Positions 1 through 5,791 of a stretch of DNA of 34,560 nucleotides are shown here, in pieces; the first letter of the stretch is position 1; each line of letters opens with the position of its first letter. The notes beneath the pieces were generated by a model. It worked only from the letters and a program-made list of their open reading frames with translations. It had not been told where the DNA came from and did not search any database. Source of the stretch: a virus; IMG/VR virus record IMGVR_UViG_3300007038_000003, positions 1 to 34,560 of that record, one strand, 5' to 3'. The position numbers and the translations under genes were made by a program.

Positions 1-12
1 GAATGTCATGCG
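1..12. repeat. 12-base terminal direct repeat (left copy)
   Basis: The first 12 bases, gaatgtcatgcg, are identical to bases 34549-34560. Collapsing the two copies joins the zinc-ribbon reading frame at the right end to its stop codon at 40-42. This supports a circular molecule or circularly permuted assembly with a 12-base overlap. A cohesive-end site of 12 bases is possible but less likely, because a gene crosses the seam. Confidence 0.8.
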
Positions 13-41
13 TTTATTGAACCAGTAGGGAGACATTATTG

Positions 42-338
42 ATGACAAACAAACGAATCAAACGTGAAACACCAGATAAGCTAATTAAACGCCTTCGCAA
101 AAAGAAGGGGCTATCGCAAACAGAGCTAGCACACCTCTTAGGTGTTAATGGGCAGTTTATATCAAACATTGAAAGGCAGATTTGTGCGTTTCCTCCTTCA
201 TGGATTGTTAGATTAAGTCGGTTTTTTAAAGTCTCTAAAGAGCTATTTATCGAGTCCCTTCTTCATCATGAACGAGCACAAATTCATGACGCTATCAAAA
301 GGTCGAAAAAGAGAGATGAGAGAAGAACCGCTTCCTAA
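42..338 (+). CDS. XRE/Cro-C1 family helix-turn-helix regulator
   Basis: A 98-residue protein. Residues about 8-60 carry a Cro/C1-type helix-turn-helix: a KLIKRLRKKKGLSQTELAHL segment, then a recognition helix around VNGQFISNIER. The family binds operators as dimers and controls lysis-lysogeny or early transcription. There is no LexA-like cleavage domain, so it is Cro-like in size. A basic C-terminal tail (KRSKKRDERR) follows. ATG 42 overlaps the stop of the zinc-ribbon gene that crosses the join, so it is probably translated by coupling. A TTG at 39 is also in frame. Family assignment is firm; which promoter it controls cannot be seen. Confidence 0.88.
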   Translation: MTNKRIKRETPDKLIKRLRKKKGLSQTELAHLLGVNGQFISNIERQICAFPPSWIVRLSRFFKVSKELFIESLLHHERAQIHDAIKRSKKRDERRTAS

Positions 339-504
339 ATTTATTCAGCGACTTAAGAAGAACGCCTGGGATGAGCGTAAAAAATCGTATCATCCCTATG
401 GATTTTATCTATTTGGACGCGACGGAGACGGTAAAAGGATTATTGAATGCTTAGAAGAGTTGGAGCATTTAAAGAGACTGTCCGGGAGTCTAGAGAATGA
501 TTGA
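316..504 (+). CDS. Small hypothetical protein
   Basis: A 62-residue protein starting at ATG 316 inside the 3' end of the XRE gene (23-base overlap). A longer frame could start at 268, but that part runs over the XRE coding sequence and looks like its shadow. The middle is rich in aromatic and basic residues (YHPYGFYLFGRDGDGKR) and the C-terminus is a charged helix. I do not recognise the family. Tight overlap with genes on both sides puts it in the same early transcript. Confidence 0.55.
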   Translation: MREEPLPKFIQRLKKNAWDERKKSYHPYGFYLFGRDGDGKRIIECLEELEHLKRLSGSLEND

Positions 505-592
505 AGCATGGCAGTGGGTGCCGGAAGTAGCCCCTTGGATATTGGGGTTTTGTTTTGGGGTGTTATTTACGAAGTGGTTAGGGGGATTTTGA
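497..592 (+). CDS. 31-residue single-helix membrane peptide
   Basis: ATG 497 overlaps the TGA of the previous gene, so translation is probably coupled, and gggag lies upstream. The 31 residues hold one hydrophobic helix (VAPWILGFCFGVLFTKWLGG) flanked by acidic residues before and a lysine inside. It is one of three such micro-proteins in the early region, with 1589-1663 and 4697-4789. No family is recognised. A role at the inner membrane is inferred from the helix alone. Confidence 0.6.
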   Translation: MIEAWQWVPEVAPWILGFCFGVLFTKWLGGF

Positions 593-630
593 TTAGCAAG
601 GTCATACCGAATGAATGAAGGAGAAAATAA

Positions 631-939
631 ATGATAGGAAAAAAATGTATTGTAAGAGCAAACGTGGCCGGTGTTCATGCAGGAATTGTAGAAAAACTAG
701 AAGGGACAACGGTCGTTCTAAAAGACGCTTATCGGCTTTGGCGGGTTTATACGAGAGACAAGAGTGGATCTATCTCTGACATTGCCGCAAACGGACTAAA
801 GCCCGATGGGAAACACCAAATCGGTGCGAGGCTAAGCAGTGTGTTGATAGAAAATCCGAGAGGACTTGAGGTGGCTGAGATGACCGATGCCGCATACGAT
901 TCGTTGAAAGAGTATGTAAGGAAATCTTATGAAGATTGA
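631..939 (+). CDS. DUF6948-like phage protein
   Basis: A 102-residue protein behind a clean ribosome site (gaaggag). The start MIGKKCIVRANVAGVHAGIV and the later YRLWRVYTRD segment match my memory of the DUF6948 family of small phage proteins, which often sit just upstream of a Gly-rich repeat gene, as here. The family has no established function that I know of. The stop at 937-939 overlaps the start of the repeat gene at 929. The family call is from memory of its N-terminal pattern, not a search. Confidence 0.8.
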   Translation: MIGKKCIVRANVAGVHAGIVEKLEGTTVVLKDAYRLWRVYTRDKSGSISDIAANGLKPDGKHQIGARLSSVLIENPRGLEVAEMTDAAYDSLKEYVRKSYED

Positions 940-1150
940 TGGCTCCGGCGATGGCTCCGGCTACGGCTCCGGCTCCCGCTACGGCTCCGGCTCCGGCTAC
1001 GGCTACGGCTACGGCTCCGGCGATGGCTCCGGCTACGGCTACGGCTACGGCTACGGCTACGGCTACGGCTCCGGCTCCGGCTCCGGCTACGGCTACGGCT
1101 CCGGCTCCGGCTACGGCTACGGCTCCGGCGATGGCATTTGTAAGGGATGA
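929..1150 (+). CDS. Gly/Ser/Tyr repeat protein
   Basis: A 73-residue frame, almost wholly GS, GY and GD dipeptides between a short MKID start and an ICKG end. Its ATG lies inside the 3' end of the DUF6948-like gene (11-base overlap). The stop at 1148-1150 lies five bases before the next start. Composition resembles low-complexity, possibly phase-separating or adhesive, Gly-Tyr-rich chains. I prefer this frame to the overlapping AP/AT frame because it fits between coupled neighbours and because Gly-rich repeats next to DUF6948-type genes are familiar to me. It is not certain that the repeat is translated. Confidence 0.5.
   Translation: MKIDGSGDGSGYGSGSRYGSGSGYGYGYGSGDGSGYGYGYGYGYGYGSGSGSGYGYGSGSGYGYGSGDGICKG
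941..1132 (+). repeat. Hexanucleotide repeat, 32 units encoding Gly-Ser/Gly-Tyr/Gly-Asp
   Basis: The tract is 32 consecutive six-base units: 14 ggctcc, 14 ggctac, 3 ggcgat and one variant cgctac. In the 929 frame the units read GS, GY and GD; in the 936 frame they read AP, AT and AM. All frames stay open simply because the unit is six bases without stops. Mixed unit order with almost no other point changes suggests ongoing expansion, contraction or recombination. Confidence 0.95.
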
Positions 1151-1154
1151 GTAT

Positions 1155-1592
1155 ATGATTTTCTATCGAGACGGAGTGGAAGAAATAATTGATGGTCCTC
1201 CGAAGGTTTACAACACCAGAGAAGGCCATGTGGTTGAAGAGTATCACGTCGAAGGGGTAAGGAAGTTCTTTGTTACTCTAAATGGCCTTCCTTACTGTGC
1301 TCACGGATCAACTCTACAAGAAGCCATTACGGATGCGACCTGGAAGGATGAATCAAAGCGTCCTTCCTTAGAACAGCTAAAAGCGGAGATTCAAAAAGAA
1401 GGTAAAGATCGAAAAATCACTTTAAATGAATTTAAGATCTTAACAGGGGCGTGCAGTGAAGGTTGTCGAATCGCTTTAAAAAGAGCGGGCCTAGATGGAT
1501 CTCCCATGACCGTCAAAGAAATAAATGATTATTTCCCAGAATGGGGCGAACGTCTTTATCAAATATTAGAGTGGGATCAAGACTTAAAATGA
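1155..1592 (+). CDS. Hypothetical phage protein next to the repeat
   Basis: A 145-residue protein from ATG 1155, with aaggga nine bases upstream. The same frame is open back to 936 through the hexanucleotide repeat, so an Ala-Pro/Ala-Thr N-terminal extension cannot be excluded. Conserved-looking parts are DGPPKVYNTREGHVVEEY near the N-terminus, a YCAHGSTLQEA segment, and a C-terminal half that looks helical and regulator-like (LNEFKILTGACSEGCRIALK). The last part could be a small helical DNA-binding fold, but I would not assign it. The stop overlaps the next start (ATGA). Confidence 0.75.
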   Translation: MIFYRDGVEEIIDGPPKVYNTREGHVVEEYHVEGVRKFFVTLNGLPYCAHGSTLQEAITDATWKDESKRPSLEQLKAEIQKEGKDRKITLNEFKILTGACSEGCRIALKRAGLDGSPMTVKEINDYFPEWGERLYQILEWDQDLK

Positions 1593-1663
1593 TCTGGCTG
1601 CAATCGCTTTACGTTGTTTTGTTAGTCGCGTTTGCGATTTGGATTTCGAGGAGGTGGGGATGA
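1589..1663 (+). CDS. 24-residue single-helix membrane peptide
   Basis: ATG 1589 overlaps the stop of the upstream gene as ATGA. The 24-residue product is almost entirely one membrane helix (LYVVLLVAFAIWIS) ending in RRWG, which by the positive-inside rule points the C-terminus to the cytoplasm. Its stop overlaps the next start at 1660. Too short for family recognition. Support comes from the coupled position and the recurrence of the same layout at 497 and 4697. Confidence 0.5.
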   Translation: MIWLQSLYVVLLVAFAIWISRRWG

Positions 1664-1884
1664 GTGAATTTGATCGAAAGACGTGGGTTCGCAATGGCTG
1701 GCTCCAGGACTGGGAATACAGTGACAATGAGCTTCTCGAGCGAGTTTTTGATCTCCTGGTCAATCATAAGTGTGATCCATTCAACGGGCGGCGGAAGCTA
1801 GATTATGATTTACAACACACGTTAGTCCACGTCGGCGATAGGTGCCGCATACTAGCTGCTATGAGGGCAGGTTCAAATGAATAA
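1660..1884 (+). CDS. Small hypothetical protein
   Basis: A 74-residue, acidic, Trp-rich protein starting at ATG 1660 with gaggtgggg directly upstream. This start gives the ATGA overlap with the micro-peptide before it; a longer frame from 1639 would bury that overlap. Segments NELLERVFDLLVNH and GDRCRILAAMRAG look helical. No family is recognised. The gene overlaps the next start by eight bases, consistent with one early operon. Confidence 0.65.
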   Translation: MSEFDRKTWVRNGWLQDWEYSDNELLERVFDLLVNHKCDPFNGRRKLDYDLQHTLVHVGDRCRILAAMRAGSNE

Positions 1885-2149
1885 CCTAATAATTCAGCCC
1901 CGTCTTAAGTGGAGGGTCGGCTTACCTGTTGAGGTTAGTGTAGATTTTGAGGAAACAAAATCGGGATATCATTATACAACCGGCTTTTGGCACGCGTGGA
2001 TCGAAGGACATCCAGGAAACTACTCTCTGTACTTACAAGAACAATGTAAATCAGATGATCGCACAAAAGCCAAACTTTACGGAAATGGTAGCCGATCTCA
2101 GCTAGAATTTAAAATGGCTGAAATTTTTTGGAGATGGAGCCAGGCATAA
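1877..2149 (+). CDS. Hypothetical protein
   Basis: A 90-residue protein starting inside the end of the previous gene, with gagggcagg upstream. The sequence is rich in aromatic residues and looks beta-rich (LPVEVSVDFEE, HYTTGFWHAWIEGHPGNYSL). No motif or family is recognised. Its stop overlaps the next start (TAATG), so it is translated in a coupled series. Confidence 0.65.
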   Translation: MNNLIIQPRLKWRVGLPVEVSVDFEETKSGYHYTTGFWHAWIEGHPGNYSLYLQEQCKSDDRTKAKLYGNGSRSQLEFKMAEIFWRWSQA

Positions 2150-2658
2150 TGGCATTACACCAGAATTTCGATCCAATGAAACTGTGGAACCAATGTAAGG
2201 CGACCGCTTTGAAGTTAGGAAAAACTCAAGAACAAGCCGAAGATTTTGCGAGCTTTTCTGTAGAGAGGGTTCTAAAGTATCAACACTTCCAACCGATGAA
2301 GTGGATGCTATCTCAGTTCTTTGGAGGGATTCATAAAGCGAACGGAGAAGAAGGTTATCATGAACGACATTGCGTAAAATTTGAGGATTTTAAGGCTCCA
2401 GACGAAGATTCAGCTTCTATTGATTATCTTGAATGTCTTTCAGTCGACGTGGATTTCGACGAAGGTATACAAAAAGAACAAACGGCTAGATTGCGCATGC
2501 ATGACATTGCGAAAAATTGCCTTGAAAGGTGTCAATCTGCTGTAACTGCAAAAAGATCATGGGCTCTCAAAAAGAAATTGAATCAATTAAACACCCCTGA
2601 GGTAGTCGATTACGTCGAGCATATGGAACCTCTCGATGTTGACTGGATAATCTTATGA
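2149..2658 (+). CDS. Hypothetical protein, weakly sigma-factor-like N-terminus
   Basis: A 169-residue protein from ATG 2149, which overlaps the previous stop as TAATG. In-frame ATGs at 2128 and 2134 also exist but lie within the previous gene. Residues 1-60 (WNQCKATALKLGKTQEQAEDFASFSVERVL) resemble the helical start of sigma-70-like region 2 found in some phage regulators, where an AEDFAS-type helix recurs. The rest has no clear region 4. The sigma-like idea is a weak inference. It directly precedes a zinc-finger/HTH gene. Confidence 0.65.
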   Translation: MALHQNFDPMKLWNQCKATALKLGKTQEQAEDFASFSVERVLKYQHFQPMKWMLSQFFGGIHKANGEEGYHERHCVKFEDFKAPDEDSASIDYLECLSVDVDFDEGIQKEQTARLRMHDIAKNCLERCQSAVTAKRSWALKKKLNQLNTPEVVDYVEHMEPLDVDWIIL

Positions 2659-3506
2659 GGCGATGTCTTCAATGCCAGATATCAATTGAACGTCGGCACT
2701 TCAACGCCAAGTTTTGTAAAAAGTGTTCTGTTATTGTGAGGCGCAACCCTCTGCCAAAAGATGTCACAAAAAAAGAAGTCAATGAAATACGTCGTCTTTC
2801 TAAAAAATATTACAAACATGAGATAGCCGAAATCATGGGGGTGTCATGGTCACGCATTGGTCGTATTAAATCCCATTATGGAATAAAGGAAAATAAACGC
2901 GATTACCCAAAAGATTTGGTAAAGAAGGTTTGTGAATATTACGCTCGCCACGGTCGCCCAGGTACAGAGCGGAAATTCAAGGGCGTCAAGATTAGAAGTA
3001 TTGTCGAGAGATACTTGAAAGATTTTGATGTCCCCGTAAGACAAAAGAGATTCACAGAAAAAGATATCATATTCCTCAGTCGGATGCAGGGCATTGTCCC
3101 CTATTCATTGCAAGCGAAAGTTCTCAATCGTCCTCGAGCAGGCGCTGGCTCGATAAAAGCGTTTTGGCAAAAGAGAATGGGATCGGAAAGCCATCGTCTA
3201 AACGGTCTGCCAAATATTGTTGCGAAGCATTACTTGTGTAAACCACACCTGGACCCGAAACGATTGGGTTTAAAGGTTAAAGCGTTAAACAGGGGTTATG
3301 AAACAAAGGAATCAAGGAGGATAATATTATGGGTCGATCTGGAGAAAAATCTAAGGCCGGAGACGCCGGAGCATCTAAAACAAGCGATAAAAGCCATGGC
3401 AAGGTTTCAAACTTGGCTACACGGAGTCAAGAACGTTCGCCTTCGAGTCAAACGGTTGATGAGCGCTTCGACACCCGAAGAGTTGTCAAAACTCTTGAGG
3501 GTTTAA
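2655..3506 (+). CDS. Zinc-finger and helix-turn-helix DNA-binding protein
   Basis: A 283-residue protein overlapping the previous gene by four bases (ATGA). Residues 1-24 hold two cysteine pairs (C4, C7, C21, C24), a zinc ribbon. Residues about 40-75 include a helix-turn-helix (KHEIAEIMGVSWSRIGRIKS), and a second HTH-like stretch lies near 85-120. The C-terminal half is basic and helical. Known use of this architecture: sequence-specific DNA binding, for example in phage regulators or homing-like proteins. No nuclease motif is visible. Its last 178 bases are overlapped by the next gene in another frame. Confidence 0.75.
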   Translation: MRRCLQCQISIERRHFNAKFCKKCSVIVRRNPLPKDVTKKEVNEIRRLSKKYYKHEIAEIMGVSWSRIGRIKSHYGIKENKRDYPKDLVKKVCEYYARHGRPGTERKFKGVKIRSIVERYLKDFDVPVRQKRFTEKDIIFLSRMQGIVPYSLQAKVLNRPRAGAGSIKAFWQKRMGSESHRLNGLPNIVAKHYLCKPHLDPKRLGLKVKALNRGYETKESRRIILWVDLEKNLRPETPEHLKQAIKAMARFQTWLHGVKNVRLRVKRLMSASTPEELSKLLRV

Positions 3507-3637
3507 TGACTCAAGTCACCGAAGAAGACGTCACATCCGACACGGTAAATGCTGCGTGTAACTGCGCCGACAAAATAACTGATATTTTGAAAGTGCATCT
3601 CGAGGTTGAGAGAATGAGACGCAAATTCGGGGAGTAA
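3329..3637 (+). CDS. Small helical protein with an overprinted N-terminal extension
   Basis: ATG 3329 follows a near-perfect ribosome site (aaggagg, eight bases before the start), giving 102 residues. The first 59 residues are encoded inside the upstream gene in another frame and are low-complexity, rich in Ser, Gly, Lys and Arg. Residues from about 60 (MTQVTEEDVTSDTVNAACNC) look like a conserved helical domain and have their own ATG at 3506, which overlaps the upstream stop as TAATG. Both starts may be used. The function is unknown. The operon position beside a DNA-binding protein suggests a regulatory or packaging-accessory role, but nothing stronger. Confidence 0.65.
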   Translation: MGRSGEKSKAGDAGASKTSDKSHGKVSNLATRSQERSPSSQTVDERFDTRRVVKTLEGLMTQVTEEDVTSDTVNAACNCADKITDILKVHLEVERMRRKFGE

Positions 3638-3640
3638 CCA

Positions 3641-3781
3641 ATGAGTTTAACGTATTGCGAAGGTTGCCATGTTATGGAGGGATCCACAAAAGAGGATGAG
3701 GAAGGCAATTTAGAATGCACAGAGTGTGGTGAACTCATCATATTCATTCCGGACCACGACGACTTAGATATGGAACGGTGA
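3641..3781 (+). CDS. Small zinc-ribbon protein
   Basis: A 46-residue protein three bases after the previous stop, with ggggag upstream. Cysteine pairs CEGC (6, 9) and CTEC (26, 29) with a glycine-containing turn form a zinc ribbon, followed by a hydrophobic GELIIFIP strand and an acidic tail. Small ribbons of this kind are common in phage early regions and their partners are mostly unknown. The stop overlaps the next GTG start. Confidence 0.7.
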   Translation: MSLTYCEGCHVMEGSTKEDEEGNLECTECGELIIFIPDHDDLDMER

Positions 3782-4056
3782 CATATATGCGTACCAGAAT
3801 GACTAACGAACCAAAACCAGATTTGAGGGCGTGGCGAGAGGAGGCTGAACGAAAGCTTTTTGCATTTTCAAAACTTCGACTTCCTACTGATTTAGAACAA
3901 ACTCTTATTGAAGAAAATGAAACAATCCTCACCCTCCTCGACCGAGTGGAGAACCTAGAGCGAGATAAGAAGTTTTTAATAAACACTGTGGACGATCTTA
4001 ATGCCCAGTTGCACGAGCATAAGGAGATTTTGGGGGCTAAAGATGCCAAAGAATGA
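3778..4056 (+). CDS. Coiled-coil hypothetical protein
   Basis: A 92-residue protein from GTG 3778, which overlaps the previous stop (GTGA). ATGs at 3787 and 3799 are alternatives. Residues about 40-88 have a heptad-like pattern (ILTLLDRVENLERDKKFLIN) and should form a coiled coil. No catalytic motif is seen. It overlaps the next gene by 14 bases and belongs to the same early operon. Confidence 0.6.
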   Translation: MTYMRTRMTNEPKPDLRAWREEAERKLFAFSKLRLPTDLEQTLIEENETILTLLDRVENLERDKKFLINTVDDLNAQLHEHKEILGAKDAKE

Positions 4057-4339
4057 GATAAGTGATGAACATTTAATAGAGTTTGAAATTGCTGTCACAA
4101 ATTCAATTAATTTTATTGAGTATCCAGAATCATATCGAGAACAGTTTCAGCCGATGTGGAACAACGATATTAACGACGTTTTGCTTCTGATAAAAAGCCT
4201 CCAAAAAGAACGCGCCTGGTCTAAAGAAGCGAGGGAGGCTTTGGATCTTATAGCTGAAGGTTATCATGTAAGCTTAGAACCATGTATCAAACACGCTCAA
4301 AAAGCCCTCAATAAAAGGCGTCTGTCGTTTGTTTTATAG
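4043..4339 (+). CDS. Hypothetical helical protein
   Basis: A 98-residue protein. I start it at ATG 4043 because ggggg lies just upstream and because the residues encoded from 4001 to 4042 look like the shadow of the previous gene. It is mostly helical and charged (KSLQKERAWSKEAREALDLI). No family is recognised. It ends just before the direct repeats and the tRNA gene, so it may close a transcript. Confidence 0.65.
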   Translation: MPKNEISDEHLIEFEIAVTNSINFIEYPESYREQFQPMWNNDINDVLLLIKSLQKERAWSKEAREALDLIAEGYHVSLEPCIKHAQKALNKRRLSFVL

Positions 4340-4370
4340 TTATGTTCGGACCTCCCGACTTATGTTCGGA
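4340..4370 (+). repeat. Two 11-base direct repeats 20 bases apart
   Basis: ttatgttcgga occurs at 4340-4350 and again at 4360-4370, an exact 20-base spacing or about two helical turns, with a partial third copy (ttatgtga) at 4373. They lie in the only gap of this gene block, upstream of the tRNA and gene 4497. Same-face spacing suggests a protein-binding site such as an operator or short iteron set. What binds is unknown. Confidence 0.55.
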
Positions 4371-4397
4371 GTTTATGTGACGGGCATGTGATTATTA

Positions 4398-4477
4398 GGG
4401 CGGTAGGCGAGTGGCTCGCAAGCAGGCTGTAAACCTGTGGTCTAACGGCAATCCTTGTTCGATTCAAGGGCCGCTCA
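4398..4477 (+). tRNA. tRNA-Tyr (anticodon GTA), class II
   Basis: The 80 bases fold as a class II cloverleaf. Acceptor stem: 4398-4404 with 4470-4476, seven pairs including two G-U. D arm: stem GCG/CGC with loop AGTGGCT. Anticodon stem: 4422-4426 with 4434-4438, loop CTGTAAA, anticodon GTA at 4429-4431. Variable arm: 14 bases (4439-4452) containing a small GTC/GGC stem. T arm: CCTTG-TTCGATT-CAAGG. The discriminator base is A4477 and CCA is not encoded. A long variable arm is expected for bacterial tRNA-Tyr. It sits 19 bases before gene 4497 in the early operon and would be processed from that transcript or from its own promoter. Confidence 0.93.
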
Positions 4478-4496
4478 AAGATTGAAAGGAAGCGAG

Positions 4497-4700
4497 ATGA
4501 ATCAGAAAGATAGATGGATCGATGGCTACATGGAAGCGTATACCGACATTAGGAAAGAGATAGAGAGAATCAAGTCTCAGACGCATGCCTCTCAATTAGA
4601 AATGAACTCCTCTTTAGAAAGAGCTATGGACAAGATTAGGCGCAACGTTAATGTACAGCAGGCTTCTGAAAGTGACATTCCTGGGATGAGAACAAAATGA
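4497..4700 (+). CDS. Small helical protein, GYxxAxxD family
   Basis: A 67-residue protein from ATG 4497 with aaggaag seven bases upstream. A frame open from 4455 would begin inside the tRNA and is rejected. The N-terminus (DRWIDGYMEAYTDIRKEI) shares a GYxxAxxD pattern with the proteins at 34158-34415 and 4783-4953, suggesting a small phage paralog family. It is predicted to be helical throughout. The function is unknown. It overlaps the next start (ATGA). Confidence 0.7.
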   Translation: MNQKDRWIDGYMEAYTDIRKEIERIKSQTHASQLEMNSSLERAMDKIRRNVNVQQASESDIPGMRTK

Positions 4701-4789
4701 GCTTCGATATTGGGACAATAAGAGACATCTCGCTTATTATGTTTTGCCTGTCGGGCATATACGTCATGCTTAAAGGCCCGCGCTACTGA
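4697..4789 (+). CDS. 30-residue single-helix membrane peptide
   Basis: ATG 4697 overlaps the stop of the previous gene (ATGA). The 30 residues contain one hydrophobic segment (ISLIMFCLSGIYVMLKG) and a basic end. It is the last plus-strand gene before the convergent late operon and overlaps the end of the minus-strand gene by seven bases. This is the third micro-membrane protein with the same coupled layout. No family is recognised. Confidence 0.55.
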   Translation: MSFDIGTIRDISLIMFCLSGIYVMLKGPRY

Positions 4790-4953
4790 TTATTTCGAGC
4801 TTTCTCTTCTAGCTTTTTGACGTCATCCCACACGTCATCAATGAGACGTCTATCAAACTCTCTCGGATCGTGGTGCTTCTTCGTTAGGCAATCAAACACG
4901 TCTTTTAGGGCAGCTAGATAGCCCTCTTTAAACTCTTTTGATTCATTCCTCAC
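4783..4953 (-). CDS. Small helical protein, paralog of the 34158 protein
   Basis: A 56-residue protein. I choose GTG 4953 because gagg lies about nine bases upstream and the segment before it reads over the lipoprotein gene. The start (SKEFKEGYLAALKDVFDCL) aligns with SEAFKSGYLKAIQDFKAIL of the gene at 34158, and both have a later DVWDDV or EIWDAV stretch. They are clearly related. It is the terminal gene of the late operon and has no known function. Confidence 0.65.
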   Translation of the reverse strand: MRNESKEFKEGYLAALKDVFDCLTKKHHDPREFDRRLIDDVWDDVKKLEEKARNNQ

Positions 4954-5263
4954 CAGGTCCAACCTCGTCCCACAGTTCGTCCATCGGGACCAAATCTTGC
5001 GCGCCCTTCCATTTATCACAGCTAATGATATAGGTAGAAACAAAGGATGCAAAATGTTCTGGCTTAAAAGCTATGTAGCCATCTGCGTGCTGAGGCAATA
5101 CAACCTCACCCTCCTGCATCCGTCGAAAGGTCTTCGTTTCTGCATCGAAGGCGTACATCTTTCCATTCCATTTAGGAATGCGCTTCGGACCACAGCCCCA
5201 CAAAAGGAGGCTGAGTCCAAGCGCTGTTGCAAAGAGAAGAATTAGGATGTTACGAGTTTCCAC
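4943..5263 (-). CDS. Small lipoprotein in the lysis region
   Basis: A 106-residue protein from GTG 5263 with gaagg upstream. The N-terminus is a signal peptide with a lipobox ending LLLWGC (Cys24), so it should be lipidated and anchored in the inner or outer membrane. The mature part is short and hydrophilic. Phage lysis cassettes often carry a small lipoprotein (Rz1-type spanin), but this one lacks the proline-rich Rz1 pattern and no Rz partner is nested around it. Spanin is possible but unproven. It overlaps both neighbours. Confidence 0.75.
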   Translation of the reverse strand: METRNILILLFATALGLSLLLWGCGPKRIPKWNGKMYAFDAETKTFRRMQEGEVVLPQHADGYIAFKPEHFASFVSTYIISCDKWKGAQDLVPMDELWDEVGPGEE

Positions 5264-5462
5264 CGAAGAGTCCTTCTAGGTCTGACGTATCCTTCTCTTT
5301 AACTGCCTTCCTAATCGCCTCTACTGTCTTCTTTTGAAGCTCTCGTCGGGCCTTTCGATCCGCATAGTCCCGCCATAACTCGACGAAATAATTAACGAGA
5401 CGTATAAGGTCCGGTAAAGCCTTAAAGGCGACATAGATTGTCGATAAAACCTTTACAAACAT
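5250..5462 (-). CDS. Small amphipathic protein of the lysis region
   Basis: A 70-residue protein. The N-terminal 32 residues are hydrophobic and amphipathic (VLSTIYVAFKALPDLIRLVN), followed by a basic coiled helix (RKARRELQKKTVEAIRKAVK). This could be a membrane-bound lysis helper, such as an Rz-like or antiholin-like protein, but there is no diagnostic motif. It starts one base after the upstream stop and overlaps the lipoprotein downstream by 14 bases. Confidence 0.65.
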   Translation of the reverse strand: MFVKVLSTIYVAFKALPDLIRLVNYFVELWRDYADRKARRELQKKTVEAIRKAVKEKDTSDLEGLFGGNS

Positions 5463-5463
5463 T

Positions 5464-5772
5464 TTACTTCTTAAAGGCGTCGATTATTTCTTCTACATAG
5501 CCAAGCTGAACCATAGCCAACTCGCCGCCCTCCGATAGACTTAGGTCTTTCAGTTCATCATCTACCTTGCCAATCTTGTCCATAGCATCGGCAAGTGCCT
5601 TTTTTAGCTCTTCATTTGAAACAAGCTCGCCAACGAGAGCACTCAGGTCGTTCCCCGCCTGAAAGCCGTCTTTCAGCAACCGAACGAGTACAAGCGAGAC
5701 CTCATTTGCTCCGATAAGAACTTCTTTAGATTCCTTCACTCCATGTTTTTCTTCTTTTTGTTCTTCAGCCAT
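5464..5772 (-). CDS. Acidic hypothetical protein
   Basis: A 102-residue protein. The frame is open from 5928, but ATG 5772 has a strong site (aaggagggg) just upstream, while the longer version reads over the endopeptidase gene. It is Lys/Glu-rich at the N-terminus, then two long helices (LVRLLKDGFQAGNDLSALVG and the EELKKALADAMDKIGKVDDE region). It is soluble with no signal peptide. The same kind of small acidic helical protein occurs in late operons of Mu-like phages, but I do not assign a role. Confidence 0.75.
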   Translation of the reverse strand: MAEEQKEEKHGVKESKEVLIGANEVSLVLVRLLKDGFQAGNDLSALVGELVSNEELKKALADAMDKIGKVDDELKDLSLSEGGELAMVQLGYVEEIIDAFKK

Positions 5773-5791
5773 TTTCCCCTCCTTAGTTTTA

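Noticed and set aside
936-1154. Ala-Pro/Ala-Thr frame as an N-terminal extension of the 1155 protein
   Set aside because: It is open only because the six-base repeat has no stops. A good ribosome site lies before ATG 1155, and the Gly-rich frame fits the neighbours better. It remains a stated alternative.
927-1247. Minus-strand Arg-Ser repeat frame
   Set aside because: It is the reverse reading of the hexanucleotide repeat, opposite to all nearby genes, without a ribosome site.
2128-2148. Earlier start of the sigma-like protein
   Set aside because: It lies within the previous gene. The TAATG overlap at 2149 is more natural here.
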